NCBI GenBank assembly: GCA_965218775.1
Contig: CBDCLS010000004.1
Span: 372,001-436,000 of the forward strand
Source of the DNA: CAUZIZ01 sp965218775
GTDB taxonomy: Bacteria; Acidobacteriota; UBA6911; RPQK01; JAJDTT01
Length of the DNA stretch: 64,000 nucleotides
Direction of reading: 5' to 3'
Shown: positions 35,411 to 44,378 of the stretch, in pieces
Layout: each line of letters opens with the position of its first letter
Position numbering within the stretch: the stretch's first letter is position 1
The notes under the pieces: model-generated
Told to the model about the DNA's origin: nothing
What the model saw: the letters and a program-made list of their open reading frames with translations, nothing else
The model's database searches: none
Made by a program: the position numbers and the translations under genes

Positions 35411-36859
35411 CTATTCCTTTGACTTGGTCTCCAGTTCAGCCAGAAGCTGGTCTAACGCTTTTCTGCCCAGCAAGCGGCCGTTGAGCACCACCGAGTTTAT
35501 CTTCGCCGTATTGCGAATGTCTTCAAGCGGATTCGCTTCGAGCAACACAAGATCAGCAATCTTGCCCTCTTCCACCGTGCCGAGCTCCTTCTCATTGCCT
35601 AGGTAATTCGCTGGGTTGCGAGTAGCAGTCTGCAGCGCTTCCATAGGACTGAGCCCAGCTTGGACCAGCAGCGCTAGCTCATCGTGCATGCTGAAACCAG
35701 GAAAGCAATAGGGATTCCCAACATCCGTTCCGGCCAGAAACGGCACCCCTGCCCGATGCATCATACCCACGAGTTCGACTAGCTTCTTCAACCACACTTT
35801 TGCCAGCTCGTAGTCTTCCTCAGTTCTTTCCTTATAGCGGTAATCCGTTGTGGGGTCCCACTGGGCTCTCAATTGGGTCGGCACATACCTGAGACGGGGG
35901 TCATCGCGGAAACTGGGGTCGTTGAGAAACGCGGAGCTGCGCCAAAAAGTAATTGTCGGACACTGCCACGTCTGGTTGCGCTTCAGGTGTGCAAAAAGGG
36001 CTTTGGCCTTCTCCGCACTGAAATCCTCCAGGATCATGCGCGTGAGCGGCCGGGTGCGCGCTGGGCTTGCAACTGTCTGGCCCTCAGGAAGGTTTGAGAA
36101 AGCCTCTAACACTCCTTTGCGCCATGTCTGTTCCTTTGGAGAGCATTCTGCGAGAACTCCCGTCAGATGTTCGATGCTTCTCTGTCCAGCGTCTGACGCT
36201 TCAGCTACCGAGACCGAGAATGGGACGTGGCCTGCAAATGGAAGTCCTTGCTTTTTGGCCTCATCCGCGATAGCGAAGTAGGCCTCCCGCGGAAGCAAGG
36301 AGTAGACCTTGACGAAGTCAGCGCCCTCCTTCCTTACCTTCGTCACTGCCTGCCGTCCTTCGGTTGCGTTACCGACCCCGAGCGACGCGGGCCAGGCAGG
36401 TTTTGGGCCATCAATGATCGTGCTGGAGATGACCATTCGAGGACCCAGCAGAAGTTCTTCCTGGATCTCTTTACGCCACTCAAAGTGTAACGGAGCGCCC
36501 CACATCACCCGAACTCCTGTGACACCGTTGGCGACGAAGAGGCCAAGATAAGGTCTATAAGTGTGGTCAGGTCCGTACCAGTGGGCGTGCATGTCCCACA
36601 GACCCGGGATCAAGAACTTCCCGGTGCCGTTTATCACCTGGGCGCTTCTCGGAATAGTGACTGCGGCCGTCTTGCCAATCACCGTGATGCGATTGCCAGT
36701 GGTCATGACGGTCATGTCAGGCCTGGGAGATGCGCCAGTGGCATCAATGACCGTGACGTGCGTGAAGACCAGAGGTTTAGTCTGATACTGGGACTGCGCC
36801 TTAGCGAATGGCAGAGTACACAATGCGACCACTACCAGCGACAATACTATTCTCCGCAT
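35411..36859 (-). CDS. Exported amidohydrolase-family protein
   Basis: 482 aa from ATG 36859, chosen because AGGGAGAGCCTT precedes it (a longer frame starts at 36877). The signal peptide is RRIVLSLVVVALCTLPFAKA. Metal-dependent amidohydrolase features are clear: GKFLIPGLWDMHAHWY with the HxH pair, GLPFAGHVPFSVSVAEAS, QRSIEHLTG, and VPFLAGTDVGNPYCFPGFSM with the catalytic Asp. The C-terminal ATRNPANYLGNEKELGTVEE and GKIADLVLLEANPLEDI are typical of imidazolonepropionase-like members. It may hydrolyse cyclic amides or dipeptides in the periplasm. It converges on the methyltransferase gene with a 4-bp gap. Confidence 0.9.
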   Translation of the reverse strand: MRRIVLSLVVVALCTLPFAKAQSQYQTKPLVFTHVTVIDATGASPRPDMTVMTTGNRITVIGKTAAVTIPRSAQVINGTGKFLIPGLWDMHAHWYGPDHTYRPYLGLFVANGVTGVRVMWGAPLHFEWRKEIQEELLLGPRMVISSTIIDGPKPAWPASLGVGNATEGRQAVTKVRKEGADFVKVYSLLPREAYFAIADEAKKQGLPFAGHVPFSVSVAEASDAGQRSIEHLTGVLAECSPKEQTWRKGVLEAFSNLPEGQTVASPARTRPLTRMILEDFSAEKAKALFAHLKRNQTWQCPTITFWRSSAFLNDPSFRDDPRLRYVPTQLRAQWDPTTDYRYKERTEEDYELAKVWLKKLVELVGMMHRAGVPFLAGTDVGNPYCFPGFSMHDELALLVQAGLSPMEALQTATRNPANYLGNEKELGTVEEGKIADLVLLEANPLEDIRNTAKINSVVLNGRLLGRKALDQLLAELETKSKE

Positions 36860-37727
36860 AAGGCTCTCCCTATCCACAATACTCCAAGCGGATCACAACT
36901 TCTTCCAATCAAGTCTGAGCCATTTGGACGTATGATGCCCGACCTAGAAACTGACAGCTCCCTTCGAAGCCCCCGAAATAGAACGTCGGCTCTTGGCGGT
37001 TTGCGGCAGCTCAGCAGAAGTTTCGGCTGGAAACTCGAATGACCGGTTCTAGGTGCTTACCAGTCCTTCGTTCAGACGTTTCCGGGCAAGATCTGACTGA
37101 CCCCTTCTAGGCGAAAGCTGTCTGTCAGATCGGGTACGGAATCACGAATGTGGGAACCGGTCTTGGAGATCCCCTCTCGGGGGCATCGTCCCTTCAGATC
37201 CCGAACTCCTCTTGGAAGGTTCTTGGTATCGCACAGATCGAGGAACCACTGCCTCGCCTCATCTCGTGACACGCCGAATAGTGCGATCGATCGGACGTGT
37301 GCTCGCCAGGGCAACCCTACAGCCCTTAAGTTGTGGTGGCCTTGGTTCTATCCCCTGGGATCCTGTCGGCGGTATTCCCCCAGATACTGACCAGTTCCCT
37401 TCTCGGGGGAGAAAGCATCTGGTCGGTCCCCGCCAGGCGGACCGTAACAGATTCTGAGCTGCTCAGCATTTACCTGGTAGATCCCAAGCATTGGGGCACG
37501 GATCAACTCAGGAACATCACTCTCCGTGAAGCAGACGTCTATGGCTTTCGGCGACCGTCTCGGATCGGTGGAGTAACGTGGCTCGAGTCTGTCTCGACAG
37601 AATGCTCAACTTACCAGGCCATTTCCCTCACGAACGGTTGGGCTGAGCAGACACGGTTTGTAAAGCCTCGCGATTTGGGGAGCCATCTTCAAAGGCCGAA
37701 CTTTGAAGTGGTGGCCCGGCACAGCTC
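36860..37727. other. Gap with palindromic repeats
   Basis: 868 bases with two repeat copies (about 36950-37060 and 37065-37130). A 150-codon plus-strand frame at 37333-37785 has no recognisable product and overlaps the end of the serine hydrolase gene, so I do not call it. Confidence 0.5.
37065..37130. repeat. Dispersed intergenic palindromic repeat
   Basis: CGTTTCCGGGCAAGATCTGA leads into GACTGACCCCTTCTAGGCGA and AAGCTGTCTGTCAG, a palindrome at 37095-37128. It closely resembles the copy at 47348-47380. Confidence 0.7.
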
Positions 37728-39266
37728 TCACTTCTCACTGCGCATTTCTTCACTTGGCACTTGCCTTCGAACCTCGACCCAGTAGGGAAGGTACAGACCG
37801 CGGGCTGACTGCTCCCCTACTGCAGCCAGCAGGCCGCTCAGGACGCCCTCTCGCAGATTGAAGCCGAAGGAGAGAAAGTGTGGTCGGCGGCCAGCCGGTG
37901 GTGTCGGTATCCTGCCCATCATTCTTCCGGCAAAGGTGCCGTCCAGGAATCGAGCATTGTTCACGAGTGTCGTGAGCTGGCCATCGAGTTGGACGTGCAC
38001 ATCCCCCGACTCCTTGAACCAGAAAGAAACCGGGACCTTCCTGAGGTAGGTGTGGACGGCGCCCTTCCAGGTTCCCAGCAGCTCCCCTGGAAGACCGGAA
38101 CCAGGTACGATCGTCTCGTCTTTCCCTCCGCGTTCGCGTCCTCGGAACTCATACCCGAGGAGCCTGGACAAGATCGCCTCCGTGACTTCCTCGGTCGGAT
38201 GAATCTGCGGAAATGAGTGGGTCTGGTTTGCCACGACCGCGACGGCAATCCGCCTCTCCGGGATGAGGGTCAGAAAAGCGCTGACTCCAGCTCCGGCACC
38301 GCCATGCTTTACGACTCGATGCCCCTTTTCATCCTTGGCGAGGTGCCAGCCCAGGCCGTACATATCGGGACCGCTGTCGATCGGAACGACGGGAACCTGC
38401 ATTTCGTCGATCGTTTGGTCCGACAGAAGCTTCCTCTGGCTCGTCAGATTCACCTTCATGTGAAACATCCCATAGCGGACCAGGTCATGGGCACTGGCGT
38501 GTACGTCCGCAGCTGGCGGATGAGCCGACACATACCTGGGAACGCGAAAATCGGACCCTTGGCGGCCGCGGCGGTAACCAATTGCTCTGTGCGGTTCCAG
38601 GGCCGGTTCGACCCGGACACATGAGCGATTCATTCCCAGGGGAAGAAAGACCTCTTCCCTCATGAAATCGGCGAAGTCCTTCCCGGAAAGGCGCGAGACC
38701 AGATCGCCGAGAATGGCGTATCCGAGGTTGGAGTACTGCCAGGTGTCCACTGGCTTCATCAGGTAGCCGTAGCGGCCGATGATGGTCTCAATGGTAGGGG
38801 GCGTTTCGGGCTCGTCGGGGTAGAAGGTGTCGTAGTACCCAGGTAGGCCTGAGGAGTGGCTGAGGATTCTGCGAATGGTTACGTGGGCAGGACTGCCGAT
38901 TCGAGCACGGATCTTTGCACTCTCGAGGTAGTCGCCGATGGGCCGGTCCAGATCTATGAGCCCCCGATCCGAGAGCAGCATCACCGCAGTCGCCGTCATG
39001 GTCTTGGAGATGGAGCCGACGGCATAGACCGTGTGGGCCGTCGCAGGGACCCTTCCTTCCCAGTCTGCCCAGCCGAAGCCCTCCTCCCAGAGAATCTGGT
39101 CGTCCTGGGCCACCGCGACCGCAATGGAGGGAACGGACTTCTCGACCAGTGCCTGCCGGATCTGGATCCGGATGTCCTCGAAATCTTGGCCTGCAGCCAA
39201 CAACGTTGGCCCAGCAACGAGTGGCAGGTTTCCAATTGCAAGAAGCCAGGCGGCGAGCCTTCTCAT
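37728..39266 (-). CDS. Exported serine beta-lactamase-like hydrolase (class C/PBP4* type)
   Basis: 512 aa with a signal peptide (RRLAAWLLAIGNLPLVAGPT). The catalytic SxxK is in VGSISKTMTATAVMLL (about residue 83), the second motif in QYSNLGYAILGDLVSRLSG (Y-S-N), and an HGG segment (VKHGGAGAGVSAFLT) replaces KTG, as is usual in esterase-like members. A C-terminal extension of about 130 residues (LLGTWKGAVHTYLRKVPVSF) resembles the lipocalin-like tails of this group. More likely a peptidase or esterase than an antibiotic-resistance enzyme. It lies alone between a repeat-bearing gap and a divergent methyltransferase. Confidence 0.9.
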   Translation of the reverse strand: MRRLAAWLLAIGNLPLVAGPTLLAAGQDFEDIRIQIRQALVEKSVPSIAVAVAQDDQILWEEGFGWADWEGRVPATAHTVYAVGSISKTMTATAVMLLSDRGLIDLDRPIGDYLESAKIRARIGSPAHVTIRRILSHSSGLPGYYDTFYPDEPETPPTIETIIGRYGYLMKPVDTWQYSNLGYAILGDLVSRLSGKDFADFMREEVFLPLGMNRSCVRVEPALEPHRAIGYRRGRQGSDFRVPRYVSAHPPAADVHASAHDLVRYGMFHMKVNLTSQRKLLSDQTIDEMQVPVVPIDSGPDMYGLGWHLAKDEKGHRVVKHGGAGAGVSAFLTLIPERRIAVAVVANQTHSFPQIHPTEEVTEAILSRLLGYEFRGRERGGKDETIVPGSGLPGELLGTWKGAVHTYLRKVPVSFWFKESGDVHVQLDGQLTTLVNNARFLDGTFAGRMMGRIPTPPAGRRPHFLSFGFNLREGVLSGLLAAVGEQSARGLYLPYWVEVRRQVPSEEMRSEK

Positions 39267-39481
39267 CGCAAGATCGCAGCTCTTTCAACCCAAGGGACAA
39301 GACAGGGTAGTCTAAGTACGATGGAGTATACCGTGGAGGATTGTTAAGACTCAAGACGCAGGTCGCGTGATAGACTCGCGCGATAGCTGGCAACCAAGGC
39401 CCAGTACGAGTGGCACGAGGACTCTGAACGGGACCCGTTTGCCAGCACATGATCTCACCTGTCTCCGAGCCGGCTTGAAAG

Positions 39482-40174
39482 ATGCCCTTTGAACTGGCGA
39501 AAGTCGTTCCATGGGGGAGATCCTTTGACGAGTATGTCGCCATGTTCTCACTCTCAGAGCAGGACATGCTCAACCCGATTCTTGGTTGTGCTGATGGCCC
39601 TGCCAGCTTCAACTGCGAGTTGACTCAGCGCGGCGGCACAGTTGTCTCGATCGATCCTCTGTACGAATACTCTGCCGATCAGATTAGGGATCGGATCGGC
39701 GAGACATTCGAGGAAGTGATGGCTCAGACACGCAAGAATCAGCACGAGTTCGTCTGGCAACAGATAGCCTCGGTGGAGGACCTGGGACGTGCTCGCATGG
39801 AGGCAATGGACATGTTCCTGTCCGACTACGAGGCGGGCAGGGCCGAGGACCGCTATCGGGCTGAGTCACTCCCATCGCTGAGCTTTGATGACAGGCAGTT
39901 TGATCTGGCGCTCAGCTCGCACTTTCTGTTTCTGTACAGCGATATCCTTGACCTGCAATTCCACGTCGCTGCCATCCAGGAGATGTGTCGGGTGGCCACA
40001 GAGGTCAGAGTCTTCCCGCTGCTACAGTTGGGCGCCACTCCCTCCCCCCACGTGGTAGAGATCGTCGAACACTTCAGGGACACAGGGCTTCGAGCAGAAC
40101 TGGTCGAAGTACCCTATGAGTTCGTGCGGGGTGGGAACCGCATGCTTCAGGTGAGTAACCCCAGAAGCTGCTGA
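39482..40174 (+). CDS. SAM-dependent methyltransferase-like protein
   Basis: 230 aa. PILGCADGPASFNCEL with VVSIDPLYEYSADQIRDR forms a Rossmann motif I/II arrangement of methyltransferases. SFDDRQFDLALSSHFLFLYS corresponds to motif IV, and AIQEMCRVATEVRVFPLLQL to the strand after it. The family is widespread among uncharacterised SAM-dependent enzymes. It is cytoplasmic, with no signal peptide. Its target is unknown. It is followed by two repeat copies and then the group II intron. Confidence 0.75.
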   Translation: MPFELAKVVPWGRSFDEYVAMFSLSEQDMLNPILGCADGPASFNCELTQRGGTVVSIDPLYEYSADQIRDRIGETFEEVMAQTRKNQHEFVWQQIASVEDLGRARMEAMDMFLSDYEAGRAEDRYRAESLPSLSFDDRQFDLALSSHFLFLYSDILDLQFHVAAIQEMCRVATEVRVFPLLQLGATPSPHVVEIVEHFRDTGLRAELVEVPYEFVRGGNRMLQVSNPRSC

Positions 40175-40204
40175 GGGAGGTGGGAGGGGGATGCAGCCTC
40201 TGGT

Positions 40205-40285
40205 TTCTCCAATCTCGGCGCATTCCATGCGACGCCTCCCGGGGCAAATCTGAGGGTCCGCTTCTAGGGCGCGGAAGCGGTCGTC
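40205..40285. repeat. Dispersed intergenic palindromic repeat
   Basis: TTCTCCAATCTCGGCGCATT starts a module also seen at about 24476. The palindrome follows at 40256-40283 (GTCCGCTTCTAGG, then CGGAAGCGGTCG). A second copy begins 27 bases on and is split by the group II intron. Confidence 0.75.
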
Positions 40286-40327
40286 CATTTGACAGTTCCA
40301 GGAAAGATTTGACTGACGGCTTTTAGG

Positions 40328-41345
40328 GTGCGCCGTGCAAAGGCGGCGCTTTCCCAGTGGGTGAAAGTCCCACCCGGCAATCGCTCCAGCCGGAAGCAAC
40401 CGGAGCAACTGTGGAGGTAACGAAATGGTTGAAGCCTCTGGTGAAGCGAGTCACGAATTGGTGACCGCGCGAGTGTGCAGGCCGTAACGCGAGTGAACGC
40501 TGAGCAAGCCTCGAAAAGGTCGATGCGCAGGCCGACCCGGCTCCTAGACCGGGGAAGGCTGATACGGCTGGGGAAGTGAGCGAAGTCCGCACCCAGTCGC
40601 TGCGCCGGGGTAGTGGCGACAGCATGTACACAAGGGAAGCGCAGGCAACACGGGAAGCCCCTGGGCGTGGTCAGGGATGGCCAACCGGAAGCCCGTGAGG
40701 GACAGGCCGGGCGCCTGGGGGTGGCGGAGAGGCCCGTAGTACTGAGGAAGCCGGGTAATGCCGGTGGAGGGAAGGAGCCTTAGTTCAAGACGAATGCAGG
40801 ACGTAGTGAGGGACCAGGAGATTGGGCAACCTATCAACTCCGAAAAGGTTCAGAAACTACAGAGGGCATTACACGCAAAAGCGAAGGCTGAGCCCTGCTA
40901 TCGCTTCAGCGGTGGCTGGGTGAACTGGCGTCAGACCACGGAGTTGGTGCAGCAGTTGAACCGCGCCCTGCGTGGCTGGGCGAACTACTCTCGGGTAGGG
41001 ACGACCAGCCGGGCCTACGGTGCGCTCGACAGCTTCACCGCTACGCGGCTGCGCGGGTGGCTGCGCCACAAGTACAAGGTCAGGCGACGCAAGGGCGGGA
41101 CGTATCCACTCTCGCACCTCTACGGGCCCTTCGGGCTCGTACGCCCGACCCGACTTGGGCGCGGCGAGCCGTGGGTGAAGGCGTGAGGTCTTGTCCGAGA
41201 GCCGGATGCGGTAGTTCCGCCTGTCCGGTTCGATGAGGAGGATGTGGAAACGGAGTGATGGTCCGGCTATTGAGGCACCGCCAGACGAAAGGGGCGGTAA
41301 CAGATAGGCCGAACCTTAGACCACCGCGCCACATCCTTACTCTAC
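40328..41345 (+). mobile_element. Group II intron with internally deleted maturase
   Basis: 1018 bp. The 5' end GTGCGCC and downstream sequence (AGTGGGTGAAAGTCCCACCC) are typical of bacterial group II introns. Domain V is seen at 41200-41232 (GAGCCGGATGCGGTA, then CCGCCTGTCCGGTTC). A domain VI stem is formed by GGATGTGG near 41240 and CCACATCC near 41330, with an unpaired A seven bases before the 3' end CTAC, which fits the branch-point rule and the AY end. Flanks are the two halves of one dispersed palindrome: TGACTGACGGCTTTTAGG on the left and CGAAAGCAGCCGGTCAG on the right. Full introns of this kind are near 1.9 kb, so about half is missing, within the reverse transcriptase. It may still splice if helped in trans. 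Confidence 0.87.
40758..41186 (+). pseudogene. Intron-encoded maturase with the reverse transcriptase deleted
   Basis: 142 codons in one open frame. The first 48 residues match the N-terminus of group II intron proteins (VEGRSLSSRRMQDVVRDQEI, VQKLQRALHAKAKAEP). At YRF the sequence jumps to the C-terminal maturase domain: ELVQQLNRALRGWANYSRVG, TSRAYGALDSFTATRLRGWL and YPLSHLYGPFGLVRPTRLGR. The whole finger-palm region with the YADD active site is absent, so it cannot reverse-transcribe. The deletion is in frame, leaving an open hybrid that could in principle retain RNA-binding maturase activity. Confidence 0.85.
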
Positions 41346-41364
41346 CGAAAGCAGCCGGTCAGGT

Positions 41365-42054
41365 GTGGCCTGTGTTGCCGGTCAGATCTGGGTTATTAGA
41401 CTTTTCACTACCCCCGAACACGGCCCCTTCAGAGAGCGGCTCCAGGAATACATCTTAGAGCGCACCGCGAACTATCCCGCCCTGGTTCCCCTCGTCATGT
41501 TCCAGCAGGATCAGTTCTGCTTCCGGCTCGCCTGCAAGAAGACGCTGGACGGCACCAGTTGGTCCTCCTGGCTTCACCACTCAGCTCTGGATGGTGCTGC
41601 GGGTAGGCTACTCCTTGACGAGGAGATCTCTGGCCTCCTGAGGGAACTCGGATACACCGGGGAGCTTTCCAGTAAGCCGGAGCAAGTCGATTCTCACGCC
41701 ATCGCAGAGGAAGGCCCGCCGGGCTTCGAGGAGATGATTCAGATTGTCCGAGCCATCACGATGGCCACGCCCCTGGAGTCTGTGCGAGTCGTTCTGGCTT
41801 CTTCAGAAGAGGTGCGTTTCGTCGAAGTGACTGAGGGATCTGAGTTCCGGACGGAGCTGGAATCGGCCATGCGGGGAGGGTTTCAGGCTCTGGGACTACT
41901 CGGGTGGGAACTCGGCGAGAAGACGGTGCAGGCGAAGCGGCTGCTGTTTCCCTGGCACAAGGACAACGAGGCAGTCAGCGAGCTGTTCGAGCGGCTCTGT
42001 GACGAAGGGGCCGAGAGCGTGGAGCAGGAAGTCGAGCGGCGGAGTATGATGTAG
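41365..42054 (+). CDS. Hypothetical protein
   Basis: 229 codons from GTG 41365; an ATG at 41497 would give a 185-residue version. I do not recognise the family. Sequence features: WSSWLHHSALDGAAGRLLLD, EEGPPGFEEMIQIVRAITMA, SVRVVLASSEEVRFVEVTEG and QALGLLGWELGEKTVQAKRL, with a charged helical C-terminus (SELFERLCDEGAESVEQEVE). It is soluble, with no signal peptide. It begins just after the right half of the palindrome split by the intron, and the PEBP-family gene starts 18 bp downstream, which supports a real two-gene unit. The intron may have displaced its original upstream region. Confidence 0.45.
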   Translation: MACVAGQIWVIRLFTTPEHGPFRERLQEYILERTANYPALVPLVMFQQDQFCFRLACKKTLDGTSWSSWLHHSALDGAAGRLLLDEEISGLLRELGYTGELSSKPEQVDSHAIAEEGPPGFEEMIQIVRAITMATPLESVRVVLASSEEVRFVEVTEGSEFRTELESAMRGGFQALGLLGWELGEKTVQAKRLLFPWHKDNEAVSELFERLCDEGAESVEQEVERRSMM

Positions 42055-42072
42055 ACAGAAGCGAGGTCCTTG

Positions 42073-42546
42073 ATGGCCTTGAACCTTAGCTCAACCGCTT
42101 TTCAATCCAATACCATGATACCCGTCCACTATACGTGTGACGGCGGCGACATTTCTCCACCGCTCAGTTGGACGGAAGTTCCCTCCGACGCCAAGAGTCT
42201 TGTGCTGATCGTGGACGATCCTGATGCACCCGATCCGGCAGCTCCCAAGATGACATGGGTTCACTGGGTCCTCTATAACATTCCCGCGGGTGTATCGAGA
42301 CTGCCCGAGGGTGTCGCTTCAAGTGATCTTCCACCAGGGACATTGCAGGGACTCACTGACTGGCAGGCTACCGGATACCGAGGTCCTTGTCCTCCTGTCG
42401 GGAGCCATCGGTATTTCCACAAGCTGTACGCCCTTGACGTGGCTCTCCCTGATCTCGGGCAACCGACGAAAGCGCAAGTAGAGAAAGCAATGGAAGGGCA
42501 CATCTTGGATCAAGCTGTTCTCGTCGGGACCTACCAGCGGCTCTGA
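42073..42546 (+). CDS. YbhB/YbcL family PEBP-like protein
   Basis: 157 aa from ATG 42073 (GCGAGG upstream). Phosphatidylethanolamine-binding (Raf kinase inhibitor-like) fold: YTCDGGDISPPLSWTEVPSD, SLVLIVDDPDAPDP, TWVHWVLYNIPAG, and GYRGPCPPVGSHRYFHKLYA, which carries the GPCPP-GxHRY anion-binding site. All conserved pocket residues are present. Bacterial members are small cytoplasmic proteins of unclear role. It is probably co-transcribed with the hypothetical gene 18 bp upstream. Confidence 0.95.
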   Translation: MALNLSSTAFQSNTMIPVHYTCDGGDISPPLSWTEVPSDAKSLVLIVDDPDAPDPAAPKMTWVHWVLYNIPAGVSRLPEGVASSDLPPGTLQGLTDWQATGYRGPCPPVGSHRYFHKLYALDVALPDLGQPTKAQVEKAMEGHILDQAVLVGTYQRL

Positions 42547-42671
42547 TTTCCGAATCACCTTCTTGACCAATGACCTGCCAGGCTGGTCCAGTTGAGGCCC
42601 CGGAACCCTTGATCCTCCCCGTCCCGCCGAGATAGTCTGACCGTTAGCCCCTTCGACCTGGAGGATGTGAA

Positions 42672-44144
42672 ATGAGGATGACCGTATCGGTTACGTCGGC
42701 TGCGTTCTTGATTCTTTCCCTGGCTACGGCAGCTCCCTCAGAAGAGGAAGCCCTGGACATCGGCTCCCGGCTGGAGCTGTTCGTGGACGACTACCTGATC
42801 GACTCCATGGAGGGGGTCAGGCTGAAGCTGCACGAACCTCGGTCCGAGGGCAAGATCCTGGAATTCTCTCTCCCCTGGGAGGGGGTCACCAGCCTTGGCA
42901 TCAGTGTTCTCAAAGACGACGACGGTTTCAGGCTTTACTACCTGGGACGCAGTCGCCCCGATTTCACTCGGCAGTCAGCATTGAAACCTGGAGAAAAGGT
43001 GATCCCCGAGCACGAGGTCGTGGTCTGCTTGGCCGAGAGTCCCGATGGACGCATCTGGAGCAAACCGACCCTGAATCTGGTGGAGTACGACGGCAGTCGG
43101 GAAAACAACATCGTTGCCCTGAAGGGGGGCGTTCCCTTTCTGGATACCAACCCCGATGTTCCCGGGTCCGAGAGGTTCAAGTCACCGCGCATTCAACACG
43201 AGGAGGGTGTCTTCCAATTGGAGATGTCCGTCTCCCCTGATGGCAAACATTGGACGACCTGGCCCCAAGCCGTTGCTAGCTGGCGCGACATACGCGGCTT
43301 CGACTCTCCCAACCTCATGTTCTGGTCAGAAACTGAGCAACAGTACGTTTTCTACTACCGACTGAATGTGGACTATCGGACCATTGCTCGCTCGTCTGCG
43401 CCGCGCCTGGACTCATGGCCCGATGACGACGTGACGCGATTACGATTTGGAGACTCACCTCCCCAGCACCTCTACACCAACGCTGCCACCCCTTACTTTC
43501 GTGCTCCCCACATCTATGTGGCGTTTCCCAAGCGCCACCACCCCTGGCGGACGCGCTATCTTGACGGTCCCCATCCCGGACTTTCCGAATCGGTGTTCAT
43601 GGCGAGCCGGAATGGAGTGGATTGGACCCGCTATCTGGATGCATTTGTCCCACCAGGCAGAGACGAGCGCAATTGGGTCCACCGGGCCAACCTGATGCTG
43701 GTAGGCGTGCATCCCACCGCATCGGACGAGATTTCCCTGTACATCAACCGCCACTACACCTTTCCCACCGCCTACATCGAGCGCCTGACGCTTCGAAGCG
43801 ATGGCTTCGTCTCGCTGCGTGCTGATTACCAAGGGGGTGAGGTAATCACGAAGCCTTTCATCTATGAGGGTGAGAAGCTGATCCTCAACTTCTCCACCTC
43901 CGCCTTTGGGAGCATCCAGGTGGAGGTCCAGGACCCCAGTGGGAACCCGTTTCCAGGGCTGACCCTTGCCGAATCGCCGCTGATCTTTGGAGACGAGGTC
44001 GCCTACCCAGTAACCTGGCAGCGGAAGGAGGGAGAAGGCCGGTGGCCGGGAAAGGGGCCTGCCCTGAAACGTCACTCCGGTCGCCCGGTTCGTCTCCGCT
44101 TCGTGATGAAGGATGCCGACCTGTACTCGCTCAGGTTCAGGTAG
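42672..44144 (+). CDS. Exported five-bladed-propeller hydrolase-like protein, paralogue 3
   Basis: 490 aa; GGAGGATGTGAA precedes the ATG. A signal peptide (TVSVTSAAFLILSLATAAPS) is followed by the family landmarks: LELFVDDYLIDSM, FSLPWEGVTSLGISVLKDDD, FRLYYLGRS, CLAESPDGRIWSKPTLNL, YTNAATPYFRAPHIYVAFPK and a final DADLYSLRFR. It is closer to paralogue 1 than to paralogue 2 (both share the FRAPH-YV-FPKR and NWxxRxNxM segments). It lies alone, some 16 kb from the other two. Glycosidase-type function is inferred from the fold. Confidence 0.75.
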   Translation: MRMTVSVTSAAFLILSLATAAPSEEEALDIGSRLELFVDDYLIDSMEGVRLKLHEPRSEGKILEFSLPWEGVTSLGISVLKDDDGFRLYYLGRSRPDFTRQSALKPGEKVIPEHEVVVCLAESPDGRIWSKPTLNLVEYDGSRENNIVALKGGVPFLDTNPDVPGSERFKSPRIQHEEGVFQLEMSVSPDGKHWTTWPQAVASWRDIRGFDSPNLMFWSETEQQYVFYYRLNVDYRTIARSSAPRLDSWPDDDVTRLRFGDSPPQHLYTNAATPYFRAPHIYVAFPKRHHPWRTRYLDGPHPGLSESVFMASRNGVDWTRYLDAFVPPGRDERNWVHRANLMLVGVHPTASDEISLYINRHYTFPTAYIERLTLRSDGFVSLRADYQGGEVITKPFIYEGEKLILNFSTSAFGSIQVEVQDPSGNPFPGLTLAESPLIFGDEVAYPVTWQRKEGEGRWPGKGPALKRHSGRPVRLRFVMKDADLYSLRFR

Positions 44145-44378
44145 GAGCAGAGTGGCCAGCTCGTCGGGGGCTCAGGCTCCTGAGATTACCTTCTCAATGT
44201 CAGAGACAGTGCCCAGGCCGACAACGCTGTCGGAAACACTGCCCTAGCCCATGAAACCCACCTCGGGATGGACCAAGGTCCCAGGACGAAGTCCCAGTCG
44301 TTGAGCAGGCGCAGGAAGTGCAGGATTGCCACTGCCGCGAAGATCAGAGCGGAAGTGACGAGTTAGGTTCGATGCTTC

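Noticed and set aside
37333..37785. 150-codon plus-strand frame before the serine hydrolase gene
   Set aside because: No ribosome-binding site, no family resemblance, and it runs into the hydrolase gene on the other strand.
40323..40631. Minus-strand frame over the group II intron 5' region, also seen as a plus-strand frame near 53562-53804
   Set aside because: The resemblance between the two is due to shared intron RNA sequence read antisense, not to a protein family.
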